Below the pieces are notes generated by a model. It was not told the DNA's origin and ran no database searches. It saw only the letters and a list, made by a program, of their open reading frames with translations. Positions 22,010 through 33,670 of a stretch of DNA of 64,000 bases are shown piece by piece. Position 1 is the stretch's first letter. The number at the start of each line of letters is the position of its first letter. A program made the translations under genes and the position numbers. Source of the DNA: Oscheius sp. JU75 (taxonomy: Eukaryota > Nematoda > Chromadorea > Rhabditida > Rhabditidae); the NCBI GenBank assembly GCA_037178855.1, contig JASJZC010000004.1, positions 7,564,001 through 7,628,000 of the forward strand, in the 5' to 3' direction.

Positions 22010-23690
22010 CCAAGTATTAGACCACTGAGTACTCTTTTTTTGAAGAAAATATCCATTTTAAAATAGATAAGCAGTCGTCTGCGACGTCGCTCCGGATAAA
22101 ATTAGGAGTGTCAAAACTGAGGGTAATCGAAAGAATTTGTCTTGACTGACGCTTTTCTTTTTCCTACCTCTACGAAGAGCTCTCGCCCACAGATGGAAAC
22201 TGATTTGTTGGAGTGCAAATGTCGGAGTACATATCTTTTCCGTTTCAGGTTGTCTATACCTAGGCAGGCGCCGTTACTACCGCCAGGATCGAGGCGTCCA
22301 GCCTTATGTTAAATTCAAACAGCGATTGCGTAGCTACAACGGGGCTGCGCCTTTTGCGAGCGAGACGACGTACAGATAGACACGACAACTTTTTAACAGG
22401 ATGAATACATTTTCCGCAACCGAGTTTTTGCTACGATGGCCTGATCCGGATGGGAACTAGGAAACACAAAATGTGTGTAGAAATAGATAATACCCTTGGT
22501 CGTTTTTGTTAAAAAGTAAAAAATTCGAATTCCGCACCTTGCTTTTCAAAATTATTCAAAGTTGGTTGCTGACTAAGGCGAGAAGTGGGTTTTTGTTAGC
22601 CAAAACAGCTTGAAAACGAACTGCTAGAGGCAAAATGTGACGAATAATGGCTAATGCTATACAGAAGTGCAAGTAAGCCGCTGAACCTGGTCAACCGAGC
22701 TCATGAAGTCAAATGACGGTGCAATATGGGCTGCATGAGGGGAGCAGAACCTGGTTAACCGCGATTTACTAGGGTCAAATACGGCTACTGGAGGCAAAAT
22801 ATGATGGAAAACATGTGGCTGCAGGCAGAAGATGGTGGAAGCAGGCTCTTGGGGGCAGAGAGTGGCTTGGAGCTGGTACTCGCCCGTACTGAGGGTGACC
22901 TGAACTGGGAAGTCAACAAGATGCAATCACGAAAGTCGCAGAATGTTTCCTGGAAAGTTTTCACGGCGTTGACCGAGCCGAGCCAGCTCGAAAATTGCTT
23001 CATGCACTCAAAAACTCTCGAGCTGCCCAAATATAGCTATGAGGCATGTTTCGACATCAAAAACTCCTAAAAATAATTGCATATGCATACTCACCTCAAA
23101 AATTAAACTGCTACTTTACAAAAAGAGTACTTCTCGCGGGGTCGAGTCTTTGATCTTTCGAGTCATAATCTTAGCATCTACAATCGGCCACACGGACGGC
23201 TTCACATGCATCCCAGACACAGAAGCACAGATAATAGATCACAGCGTCCGCTACATGCTTCCTTCTACAAGGCAAACCATAACACCATCACCTAAACTCT
23301 TTTGAAGGTCCTATTTCCTGATTAATCGGCAGCGAAGGCTAACAACAAATGAATCACAATTATCAGAGCAACAAAAAACTAACAGCTTTATTTAACAGAA
23401 AAGAGGTGCGCAAAAATGCATGCAAACAGGAGCAAAACCTGTATAGAAGTGTGCTGTAGGGGGCTGTGTGCGGTAGACGTAAACTATACTATTTACAAGC
23501 AATACAACAATATACGAAAAATAGATTTCGACTTGTGTCACAAGTCTAGGTGTGTGTTTAAAAACCCGTCATAGGCGACTGAGTGGGGGGAGGGGGGAGC
23601 CAAAAAAAGGGCTATACAGAAGGGGGGGCGTGTAACCGGTATAGTGACCCGCATAAAACAGAAGAGGAAAGGAAAAGAGTGTTTGTAACA
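22010..23690. other. interval without a supported gene
   Basis: A short basic reading frame at about 22259-22380 (+), with RRRYYRQDRGVQPYVKFKQR, looks partly coding but has no clear start or partner exon. A tRNA-like minus-strand sequence lies at about 23134-23194. Otherwise I see nothing. Confidence 0.5.
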
Positions 23691-23699
23691 GAACTCTCT

Positions 23700-26600
23700 C
23701 TAAACAGAATCGAGACCGGAATCATGGGCTCCGAGGGAGGAGTTCGGGGATTGAATGTGCTGATAGAGGCCGGTAGACGTGGGGCAGAGACTGGTTGGCA
23801 GGGGCGGAATCACACCCGGAATGCGGTAATTATAGCGACCGAGCGAGCTGGCCGAATCCAGAGGGCTCGTCGTCGTGGTGGACTCGCTGCGGCTCTGCCA
23901 ATAGGCCAGATTTCTCTGCTGCTGATGCGCGTGCTGAGGATGCGTCTCCCAAGGCATGTCGTAGCTGAAAATTTTTGGTTATTACAAAGTATTTAAGACT
24001 AAAAACCACTCATTGAAGGCCTGTAACGCTGTTTGGAGACAGAAAATCCCTAATATGATTGCATATTCTTACTTAGCTCAAAAACTCTACAAAGTGTTAC
24101 AGAATATTTTGATTGGGTGGGATTGAATCGGTTGTTCGCTTCATCACGCTTAATGCCTACGCTCGGCCACAGGCAGACAAAGACGCGAGATAATTTAAAA
24201 TAAATGGAAGGTGTGATCCAGGTTATCAATCATAATCGGTGACTGAGTGCGCGAACGCTGCGTAAAGTTGGGCGCAGATGATTTATGAGCGTTACAAAAA
24301 GGCATAATGAAGTGTTTGCGGAAGAATAGTAAAGCGCCAATGAAGAAGAAAGTTCTTTTACCGAACAGCTCAGTCGGTTAGAGGTCGGATTAAGATTTAG
24401 AGGATCAGGATTCACATCCTGGACGTGAGAGTCGGCCTTTTCCAACAGCTCAGCCGGTAAGCGGTTGGATGGAGATCCACAGGACCCGAGTTCGACCCCA
24501 TCACGGAAGCCCAAAACCGGTCAAGAAAAAACGTACCGAGACTCGTCGTCGGTGATCTTGACCAGCGCGGGGGAGTAGGGCTGGTAGCGCGGCTTGACCG
24601 AGATCTGTCGATGGGTCTTCTTCTGGCGCATGAAGACGACAAGGAGAACGGCAAAGGCAGCAGACGTGAGAGCTGCCACACCAGCAAGCGCGGCTATTCC
24701 AATGTGAATGAGGCGATCCTCGCCCTGCAGCTGCGACAGAATCGAGGAGGCGAGCGGAGCGTCGTCGACGATCTAAAATTTCGGATTTCATAGGATTTTG
24801 GGCGAGAAACGAACCTCCTGACCAATGACGGTGACTTCGGCCGGATCCGGGCACCATGGACAGCGCTCGGTGTGCTTCTGCACGGCCAGTGTGGCATTGA
24901 AGCACTTGCCGCGTAGCTGAAAAAAGATGGTGTGTCATGTCACTGTCACTGTCTGTGTCTACTGTCACGAGCTACTGACTGTCAAAAATCACCTCAATGA
25001 TAACTTTTCCCTTTTCCTCCTCGGGAAGTGGAGTAGTGGTTTGATGACGGCGTGAGCGGAGTCGATCCTGCAAATATAGATACATAACTGGCGCAATGCG
25101 CATAATTTCCTGTTCCCATGTATTCTTCTAATCATTGCGCAAGCCTACAGCTGCTTTTTAGGGCACCAAGACATTGTGTGACATGGGATAATTAGCTATT
25201 AGCATGGAGCTTGGGGTCAATGGGTCGGGAAACTTTGGATTCGTAGATCAATAGGCGGCAAAATAGGGGATTAGCACTATGGCTCCGGCGGTTAGAGAGT
25301 GGACGGAAACATAGAAAACCAAGGTTTGATCCCCCGACAGAAACATTTAAAAAAAAATTTCCAGTATGACGCAGTCGGTAAGAGGTTTGCCTGAGCCCCA
25401 AGGAGTCGGATTCATGCATGAAAATCTGGTCTCAGCCTGAAACCCAGAGGACCGGATTCGATTCCCGGACGGGAAAATTTATCCGTTGCAACATTGCAGT
25501 GCGTAAGATTGCTCATTATACATCCAAAGACCAGGGTTCGATCCTGGCTATAAAAGACAATCAAAAACCTACGTAAGCCTCATGAAGAACATCTTGGAAC
25601 ACACGGTTAGAGGCAGTCTGATCGCAGACGCGGGGAAATCCGTAGGTAGGATCGGTGCCGACGACCTGGCACGAGATCGAGACGTCCTCGGGCTTGCCCG
25701 AAGGCCAGAAGGAGATGAGGCTGCGTGGAGACTCCTGCAAATTGCTCCAATTATTTCTGGAGGATACGAATTGACAGTGGGGTCAGTAGCACAGTTGGAT
25801 AGCGTGGTTTTGAATCGGGTTGCGCAACACTCGGGGTCAATTCACGTCAAGTTTTGGGCAGTCAGTGAGCCATCCATCTTTTAAAGCATAGCTCAGTCGG
25901 TAAGAAAGCGAACTAAGACCTAGAGGATCAGGGCTCGATCCCTGGAGAGGTAAAACGGCTTTTGTCAGATAGCTCCGTCGGTAAGAGGTTTATGAATCGA
26001 ATGGTTTCCGTGTTCGATACCTGGGCGCAAAAAAATTAAGCCTAACATGGATCTAATGGAAACTGGGCAGTGAGAGAGCCCCTTTTTCATACAAAAATAC
26101 CCAAGAATGCTGGCAAAACAGTCAATCTCAATTAGCACTAGCATAGCCCAGATGATCTGCGTTGCGTAACCCAAACGCCCGACTAATTTCGGCCTTGCGT
26201 GCGGCCGCCTCGACAAAGAGCTTGCGCAATTTTGTGCGCATTCGATACTGTCTGTCGAGCTAATCGTGGCTAAGAAATCCTTCGGACCATGGAATCCTGG
26301 CCCCCTCATCCCCCAAGGCTTATGAACAGGCGGCACGGGCTTTTACAAGAGGCTCAAGTAGTCATAAAATGCGCAGGATATGCGGGAACATGCGAGGATC
26401 GTAAAGAACAATTATGCGGAGCTGTTAATGAGCTTAGAGGGAGCGGCTTACCTGCACAAAGTGCTCCGAGACGGGCCAGCTGATCGACTGCTTCTCGCTC
26501 AACGGCAGCATGTCCTCCAGAAGCTGAATATGGGTGATTATTAGGTAATTGATGGACAATATAATTAATAAATCAGGTGGGGAACCCCCTACATTTGTTA

Positions 26601-27179
26601 TAGGTGGCTGTTTGGCTGATTTAGAGCGACAAAACAGCAGAAAACCGTTCTATAACAGTGAAGCACAGGGAAAACTTGACCCAGGACACATTTTGTAGCA
26701 TTTTTCCTGATTTTCCACGAAAAAGACGGTTTACGAGAACTCACTGGCTCCAAGCTCTTCAAACAAAAATATCGGTGGAAAATGGGTTGGGAATGTCCTA
26801 AAAAGCTGAGACAGTATCCTAGGACAATTTTCGGGCATTCTACATCGTTTTCACCAAACTTTTGTCGTTTGGGGTGTGCCAAATAGTGAATGCAGCTAGT
26901 TGGCAAATGATCTAGCTCGTAAATATAAGGAAAATAGGCCAAGAATCGGTCAAAATGAGGGCGAAAGAGCTGTGAAGACATTTGAGATAAATAAGACAAA
27001 AAGTGAAGGCTAAATTATACATGAAAAGCAATCAAAACCTTGAATCGTGGCTGATGACAGCCAGCCGTCGTCAGGCAGCCATCTTTCCACACGACCTCGA
27101 TAAGATGAGCCGTCATCCAGAAATTGCTGTGGGCGGCAAGCAAGGTGGGCATCAACAGCAAAAGTAGATATAATGTCAT
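23700..27179 (-). CDS. type I single-pass membrane protein, family not recognised
   Basis: Seven exons (27179-27039, 26523-26452, 25734-25573, 25067-24993, 24916-24815, 24772-24537, 23964-23700) join in phase to give 350 aa. A signal peptide (about residues 1-16, rich in L) is followed by a cysteine-containing ectodomain with DGCLTTAGCHQPRFK, VSISCQVVG...RVCDQ and GKCFNATL...ERCPWCP, which includes one N-glycosylation site. One transmembrane helix lies in exon 6 (IGIAALAGVAALTSAAFAVL then VVF), followed by basic MRQKKTHR. The cytoplasmic tail is rich in Q, S, T and P and ends DSGLDSV, a possible PDZ-type terminus. The architecture suggests a surface receptor or adhesion protein, but I cannot name it. 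The introns are packed with tRNA-like elements, mostly antisense to the gene. Confidence 0.75.
24116..24172 (-). repeat. tRNA-like element (membrane-protein intron 6)
   Basis: The minus strand has TGGCCGAGCGTAGGCATTAAG and, further on, ACCGATTCAATCCCACC, a Ser/Leu-like D-arm with a diverged B-box. It is sense to the host gene. Confidence 0.5.
24362..24428 (+). repeat. tRNA-like element (intron 6)
   Basis: ACAGCTCAGTCGGTTAGAGG (a good A-box) is followed by an AGAGGATCAGG block and a T-arm with a changed loop, ATTCACATCCTGG. The AGAGGATCAGG block is shared with the element at 25886, which points to a common family. It is antisense to the host gene. Confidence 0.7.
24441..24508 (+). repeat. tRNA-like element (intron 6)
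   Basis: ACAGCTCAGCCGGTAAGCGG is followed by a CACAGGACCCGAGTTCGACC block. It sits only 13 nt after the preceding element in the same orientation and 28 nt from the exon 6 donor. Confidence 0.7.
25276..25340 (+). repeat. tRNA-like element (intron 3)
   Basis: CTATGGCTCCGGCGGTTAGAG (D-arm-like) is followed about 25 nt later by CCAAGGTTTGATCCCCCG. The B-box is degenerate (TTTGATCC). Confidence 0.5.
25364..25424 (+). repeat. tRNA-like element (intron 3)
   Basis: GACGCAGTCGGTAAGAGG is followed by a CCCCAAGGAGTCGGATTCATG block. The A-box is good and the B-box is worn. Confidence 0.5.
25426..25476 (+). repeat. tRNA-like element, 3' half (intron 3)
   Basis: CCAGAGGACCGGATTCGATTCCCGGAC is present as the AGAGGAC-type block plus B-box, directly after the preceding element. 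The D-arm is not clear. Confidence 0.5.
25500..25555 (+). repeat. tRNA-like element (intron 3)
   Basis: It ends in CCAGGGTTCGATCCTGG, a T-arm with a perfect 5-bp stem and 7-nt loop. The D-arm is worn. It lies about 20 nt from the exon 3 donor side. Confidence 0.6.
25779..25848 (+). repeat. tRNA-like element (intron 2)
   Basis: AGTAGCACAGTTGGATAGCG resembles an A-box. The TTTTGAATCGGGTTGCGC middle looks like an anticodon arm. The T-arm GGGGTCAATTCACG is degenerate. Confidence 0.55.
25886..25950 (+). repeat. tRNA-like element (intron 2)
   Basis: GCATAGCTCAGTCGGTAAGA is followed by CTAGAGGATCAGGGCTCGAT and CCCTGG. Both internal promoter boxes are near consensus and the T-stem pairs. It is one of the best-preserved copies, but the D-stem closes poorly. 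Confidence 0.75.
25967..26028 (+). repeat. tRNA-like element (intron 2)
   Basis: GATAGCTCCGTCGGTAAGAGG is followed by TTTCCGTGTTCGATACCTGG. It lies 17 nt after the preceding element in the same orientation. Confidence 0.65.
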
Positions 27180-29639
27180 TCTAAAGCTGGTTTATCGGAT
27201 GAATACGAGAAAATGGAAGAAAAAAAGATGAGAAAATTGGAAGAAAATGAGCAGAAAACATTAAAAAATAAATTTTGAATTTTCAAATTCCCGGGCAAAG
27301 AGATTTTGCGCGGCGGAGTTTGAATTTTTCCAGAAAACGAATTACTGGAGAGATTTAGAGGAATCTGAAGAGAAGAGTGTCTTAGTGTGGGTATCAAGTG
27401 CCTAATTGACACCGAGACTCCTAATGAATGGCACTTGGGTGGCCCAATAGCCACCACAATCCAGAGAGGGGCGTACCGCAACCACGCCCATGCCTGTAAG
27501 GACAAAGGAGGGGGGAAATTTCGGGGAATCTCTGTCACTTTGTCTCTCTGTCTCTGACAGAAAGAAGCTAAAAGATACAGTACGTATCGGGATATCAATC
27601 TGGTGGTCAGGGATAGGATAACGTCTGTCACGGTCACACCTCGTCAGTCATGCGATGTGAAAAGATAAGAACATCTGGATGAGGCAGGGGCAACAGGTTG
27701 ACAGGTAGGTGAGGAGAGAGACAGAAAGACTGAAAGACAGAGATAGAGAGAGACAGAGTGTGTGTAGGAAGGCTACTGTCCAACTGGCAAGACAAACAAC
27801 TCGATAAGGCGGCACGCTTCTGTAGATAGCTAGATATAGGGGTCAGAGGATGGGGGGATTGTTTGGATAAAAATGGAGACAGAGACAGTGAAACAAACAA
27901 AGAAGAATGGCCATTCTCAAGACACAGATTTGTCGAATTGAAAAAGCGACAAGAAGACAAGAGGGCGCCAACCTTGAGGATAAGATCTTGGACATGAGAA
28001 GCGAGAGAGAGAGAGAGAGAGACAGAGAGATAACAATCTCCGAAATCACAACCATTTGTCAAACACAGCATGAAAAGGTCTGTTTGAGGCTTGAAACAGA
28101 AACTGTGTCTCTGTCACTGTCTCATTCTGGTGAGAATCTTCCGAAAACAAAGCGTTTTGTTGCTACTGATCAAAGACGGCCGCTCTTTACCTAAGAGCCC
28201 ATGTCCATGTCCAGAGGACCTGGAGCCAAAAGAATGTCACCTCTGTTGGGCGTCGCGCCACCCCATAATGGAGAAAACGGCGGCTTTGGAGGAAGAGCTA
28301 CTGAAATCTCTCTGTTTCTGTTTCTCTATCTCTGTCTCTCTGTCCTTCTGTCTCCTTTCTCGTCAGCACAGTAAGAAGCACCTAGTAGGACCCAAACAAA
28401 GACCAAGGAACTGACCGGCACATCGCCTTCGATCGTTGCAAAAGGCGTGGTACAAGCAACTGGGAAAGCATCGGGTGGAATAACTCGAGTAACTCCAAAA
28501 CAGACTCAGGTTATGCGTTACAGGACTTGACAAGTAACCTAAATCATGCAGAGCAACTTTATGTCAACTTGTCAGATTCTCTCATGCCTAATCTGCATCT
28601 ATTCAGAATTACTCCAGTTATTCTACTCGATGCTCGCCCAACGACATATTGTCAGATACTCTCGTCTCCTACTCGTCTGTGATCGTCATAGGTTTTTACC
28701 CTTCCGCAGGTCAGTTACTTGGATATTTCCCCTATTATCTCTCTGTCTCTCTATCTCACTGTCTCCATGCCTCTAGCAGTCACGGTTCCTTTTCCAGGAC
28801 TGGTCTCACGGGATTAGCATAGGTCTCGGGTCTTTCTTCGCACAATTAACGCCTTTCTGTCCATCAATTAAAGCCTCTTTTTGGTACTACTGGCCGCCAC
28901 TCTTTACTCATCTTAGCACCAAAGGGTGACAAAAAGCTGACAGAGACAGAGAGAGGCAGAGGGAGAGTAAGGGGGAGACCAGGAGACAGAGAGACAGGAA
29001 CACAGTGACACAGAAAGACTGAGAGACAGACATCCTATGTTTACGGGACTAAGAGAGGAGTCGGGATCTTTTTGGTAATGGGATAGGAGGCAGGGATTAG
29101 CCCCTCGGTGATATCCCACTGTGATCATTCTGATCAGCACATAATGAGAGAGAGAGAGAGGTCGGTCGGCAGGGTGTGTTGGGCAAAGAAAGCCGTAACC
29201 TTCTGGGAACGCCTGTCATGTCACGGTCCCAACTTTTACTTCAAGAGAGTGTCAGTTGTTCGAGAATCATAAAATCTGTGGTAGCCACAAGTTTATGGCC
29301 GGGGCCGAATGCCAAAGTGTCTTTGAGTTGATGACCCTCTACTGGCTCCTAATCGGCTCACCAACAGTTCTCCTTAGGCGGCTCTTTAGCCTAGGTAAAC
29401 ACTCGATAAGAACAGCTACGGGTGGCAGAGAGACCTACCGTACTCTGGGTAGTAAAAATGCGCAAAAGGACATGAAAACAAACGACTTTTCTGTCAGAGA
29501 TCCGAACCCTGTCTCTGTCAGACAATGTTAGCGCCTTTGACCACTACGAGAGCGCCAGATTTGGGTGTGGTGCTGAGCAATCGGTATATTTTCGACAAGT
29601 ACTGGAACTGGCATTTGCTTTTGCATCGTCAATAAAGGG

Positions 29640-29707
29640 CTTTTCAGCAAAATGATATTCTGCAAAGTTGTAGATTCTGATTCTGAGGCAACAACTTTGC
29701 AGAATAT
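29640..29707. repeat. dispersed hairpin repeat, copy 1 (terminal part)
   Basis: Perfect 16-bp arms (29655-29670 and 29692-29707) with the core CTGCAAAGTTG flank a 21-nt loop. The same core hairpin recurs at about 32415, 39545 and 45575, so this is a family. Confidence 0.75.
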
Positions 29708-32279
29708 AAAAAAGTCAAAATGCGATCTTGCCTACGAAAAGCTATTGGAAAAAGTCTTGGTAGATTCTGTAGGAAAAGGGTGCGGCAAAGACAGTACATC
29801 CAAATTTTGGCTGGAAGAAGGTTCTGAAGTATCAAAACTCGGTGTTGCAAGACCAAAATGAGCCGTCTGTTTGCCTTGGAGCAGTCGTACAACTGTCGTT
29901 TTCGGAAGCTTTGAGCTTGCGAGCCGACTGTTGCGCAACTGACAGGCCGTCTCTCTCTCTGTATTCACGGATTATGAACGAACAGAGAGAGAGTGAGACT
30001 GGCAACCGACACTAACACACATGTTTCTGGTTCCACACGTGTGTTCGAGTGCTCCTTCGGAGCACACAGGAACAATGGTCCGGTTTGTTTGGAATCGAGT
30101 ACTAGTACTAGAGACAGAGAGAATCTAATGGAGTAGCGTGAAAAGGAAATGGTCTTCCGGAGATTGAGGCGTGAAGGAATGAGCACAGCCAGCCCAAAGG
30201 GGTCTGGTCAAGATTCGCTCATGAATAGCAAATATTCTTTTGAAGGGCTCCCCCCTAGTGCTCTGGACACATCCTCTTCACGCGCCCGACCGGATAGACT
30301 GTCACATTTAGCATACTGTCCCTATCTCTGGGAGGAGAGAGGCACAGAAAGACAGAGAGACAAACAGGGTAACACAGCGACAGAGAGATAGAGATATAGA
30401 TAGAGAGAGACAGAGCGACAGAGAGATAGAGGAACAGTGGAGACTGGGTGACAGAGAAATACTGATAGAGACAGCGATAAAGAGATAGAGTCCCAGTGTG
30501 AGAAAAGGATATTTCAGAGCTACTGTCTGTCTCTTTGTCCCTGTCTGCATGTCTTACTGTTAAAAAAACAACATCGCGTAGGTACGAGATTGTGTGTGGT
30601 CCAGGCGGCAAAGAGGGTGTCGTCTGCCTTGAAGACGCAAACAAAAAGCGAGAAGAGACCGCTAGAAAAGAGGATTATTAGGCGGGGTTGAAGCCCGGAA
30701 CCGGCAGTCAAGAGTCGGAAATTTTGGTGTTATTATGAACAGGAAGAGAGAAAGACAGAGAGGTCAAGTCAGAAGACAAACAAATGGATGACACCTGTAG
30801 AAACATAGATAACGAGGTGAGAGCGTGGCTGGCTTCTTTGAAAAGTTCTCTCAAGTTACTGAGTAGGATAAGACCCGTGGGATACATACAGTCTCACACT
30901 GTCTAATGAGGCGATGTCCACTAATCCAGAACGACAACACTCGCGGGAGTGTTCTCAAAACAACAGATAACTATCGGGCCCGTGAATTATCCGACCTCGA
31001 CCGGGAATTAGCCTAAACAGGGCTAAACGCTTGATGTCTATTCAATTATCTACGCGCCGTTGCTTTCGGACAGTTCTGTCTGTCTCTGTCTCTCTGTCAG
31101 TGAAAAGAAAGGACTCATCAGAAGGACCGGTCGGTTCGGATAGTCAAGAGGAGGATCAACAATGCATCAAGAGGCCTATGTGCCGCATATCTCGACTGTA
31201 TCTACTCGAGGAACGATGATGAGTCGAGGCATCGGCTCCCCAGAGAGTACGGGTGCCGAAAGCGGCAGTCATTATGTGCTAGTGAGCAAGTTGATAAATG
31301 TTCCTCCCTGCTCTCCGGAGAGGCCGGTTCAAAATCAGCGAGACATAATTTGGCAGGCGGAGGAAACGAAGTAAGGATGAGAGACAAAAGGGAGCGAGTT
31401 CTTTTTATGAGGATGAGGAGGATAAAAAGAGGTTCAGCTGGGAGAGAGGGAGAGAGAGACAGGGGCCGAATTCGTCGGTTATTTCGGGTTGATGGCCACT
31501 TGACGGTTATGAGGACAAGGTCCCGTCTCTCGCACAATTCTGCTAATTTTTGTGTTTATTCACTCCGGACAGTTTCTATCTCTCTCTCAATACTGGACTA
31601 AGAGACAGATACGAGAACAAAAGGAATCCTGTAGGAACAGGTGGGAGCAGTCAAGTGGAAGAAGAAAGGGATCCGACGGGTCAAAAACTTTGGGAGACTC
31701 TGATAGAAGGACAAGATCATCAGTCAAAAAAGCCAATCTCAGCGGCTCCTCATGTTTGTAATGGGAAGAAAGAGAGAGACAGCTGACCTCATCAGAGATT
31801 GTGACAGTCGCCGTCTTTGAAGATGCAGACCGGAGGAGACAACAGGCGGTCAATTAATATACGGATGACTGAGATCCGGAGAAGAGAGAGAGAGAGAGAC
31901 TAAGAGTAGGTAGTCACTCCCAGACCATAAAGAAATCATAAACGGAAGGACGCCAGAGGAGAGGAGATTTAGTACCCAAACACATGTGGGTGGTAGTAAC
32001 TCTGTATTAGTAAGGGGCGGGCCTAGTAGACACTGGTTAAGAGACAGAGAGACAGTGAGACAGATTAAAAGAAGGTTCCAAGCGATGGACGCAAGCTTAG
32101 AAATATTCCAATATCTCCAAACAAATAGACCCCCTGTCCTGGCGATGAGCAAAAGACAGTTTTTTTTTCCTAAAAGCAGCATCATTTTTAGACTCTTGAA
32201 GTTACTTCGTTAGACTCGTTCTACAACTATCATGGTCTGCGCAAACGCAGGTTTTAGGTTCCTACCCGTACCATCACTT

Positions 32280-32475
32280 GAGCCCGAAAACAGACTTGAA
32301 GGTGCGGGCCCAATAAGGACAAATCGAGGCGAAACGGTACGGGGGTGACACATAGGGTCCAGCCCAGTACAAAAACTGAACTTTTTTCGGGTTCAAGATC
32401 GCATTGTCAGGCAAAGTTTCTGCAAAGTTGTAGATATTGATTAGGACTGGAACTTTGCAGAGCATCATAATCTTG
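32280..32475 (+). repeat. dispersed hairpin repeat, copy 2
   Basis: It shares, in the same order as the copy at 45430-45630, a GACTTGAAGGTGC.GGC block, a CCAGCCCAGTACAAAAA block, a TTTTTCGGGTTC-type block and the final CTGCAAAGTTGTAG hairpin. The spacing is nearly equal, so it is one element about 190 bp long. Confidence 0.75.
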
Positions 32476-33339
32476 AAAAACCGAGATTTCGAAAAAGTGG
32501 CCGCAATGTTAGCATTTTTGACTTGAAATCAGGGTACACTGTCTCTGTCCCTCGGCTAAACAGAGTGACAGAGGGGCAGAGAGTGACAGTATCAGGCACT
32601 CTCTCCGTAAGAGTATGAGTACTGCTAGCTCAATCGGGGTAAGTGAGTTCTCGTATAGTGTGTCAGATGAGCCGCTCTTATCCAGTTACCACAACCGAGT
32701 TGACTAATGAACGCGTGCACACATACGGACAAGATCATCTCCCCGAGGTTTCTTTCTCACAACCTTCGTTTCTTAGGTAATCCCGTTGACCAAGGTCTGG
32801 CGCACGTGCCACTTAACACCTCCCTTATTCTTACTCTGTCTCTCTCTCTCGCTTCGTCCCCCTAATCGGACAACGAATATCTGGTCGTAGAACCTATTGA
32901 ATATCGCTTACGGGGGGTGAAAACGAGGGAGAGCGGGAGACCGGCATGAATTCCTAAGCAAATGGCTGCCATCGCTAGTGTAATTGCTCCAAAAATATTG
33001 GGATACTGTAAAGAGACAGAGAGACAGAAAGATAGAGCAAAAGAGAGACAGAGCGGCACATAGACATAGAGACATAGAGATAGAGAGATAGAGACAGGGA
33101 GATTGGGAGACTGAAAGAGAGACTAACTTAGGACTTAGGTTTCGGAACTATCAGGATGGGTCGAGAGAGATATCTGGAACCAATCAAGAGACTCGTAAAA
33201 GTGACGGTCTCCGTGATTTATGACTCACTCATAGATTACTTCTTCCTGTCCCAGTTGTACCCATACTCTGTCTCGGTGGCTGCATCTGTCCCTGTACTCT
33301 TACTGTTCATAAACAAAAAGAAGAAATTTTAGGATAGAC

Positions 33340-33670
33340 TCATACTGTCTCTCACATGGACAAATGATTCTCATCAGAAAAAGGACAAGAGGCAAAAAGA
33401 GATAGAGAGACTCATACTCTTTTTTGAAGAGACTGGTATGCCCAGAGTATGAGTACGTGAGAGCAGAAAGATAGAGAGAGTCTCGTACTCATACTCTCAG
33501 TAGGAAAAGAGAGTCACACCATATGACAATAGGGAAGTCGCGAGAGGGTTGAGTCTGGAGACTCTCACTTCGTTGATTGACTCACTGAAGAAGAAAAGGG
33601 GATAGACTCTCAGGGATTCTATGGCAAAGAGTATGAGTACATCGCCTAAGATAGACCAGTACTCTTACTC
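33340..33670. repeat. cluster of AGAGTATGAGTAC motifs in both orientations
   Basis: The motif AGAGTATGAG(TAC) and its complement (GTA)CTCATACTCT occur about seven times within 330 bp, with another at 32602. They are interspersed with GAGAGA runs, so many short hairpins are possible. There is no coding signal. Confidence 0.6.

Noticed and set aside
22657-23070. Opposed 81-89-aa frames at 22.7-23.1 kb
   Set aside because: Both strands are open, with no motif, splice signals or partner exons. I treat them as chance.
24362-24428. Functional tRNA gene
   Set aside because: A- and B-boxes look good, but the D-, anticodon and acceptor stems do not close into a cloverleaf. The same holds for every tRNA-like copy I tried to fold by eye.
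30255-30644. 129-aa frame in the gene-poor interval
   Set aside because: Its composition is almost wholly Ser/Leu from GACAGAGA repeats.
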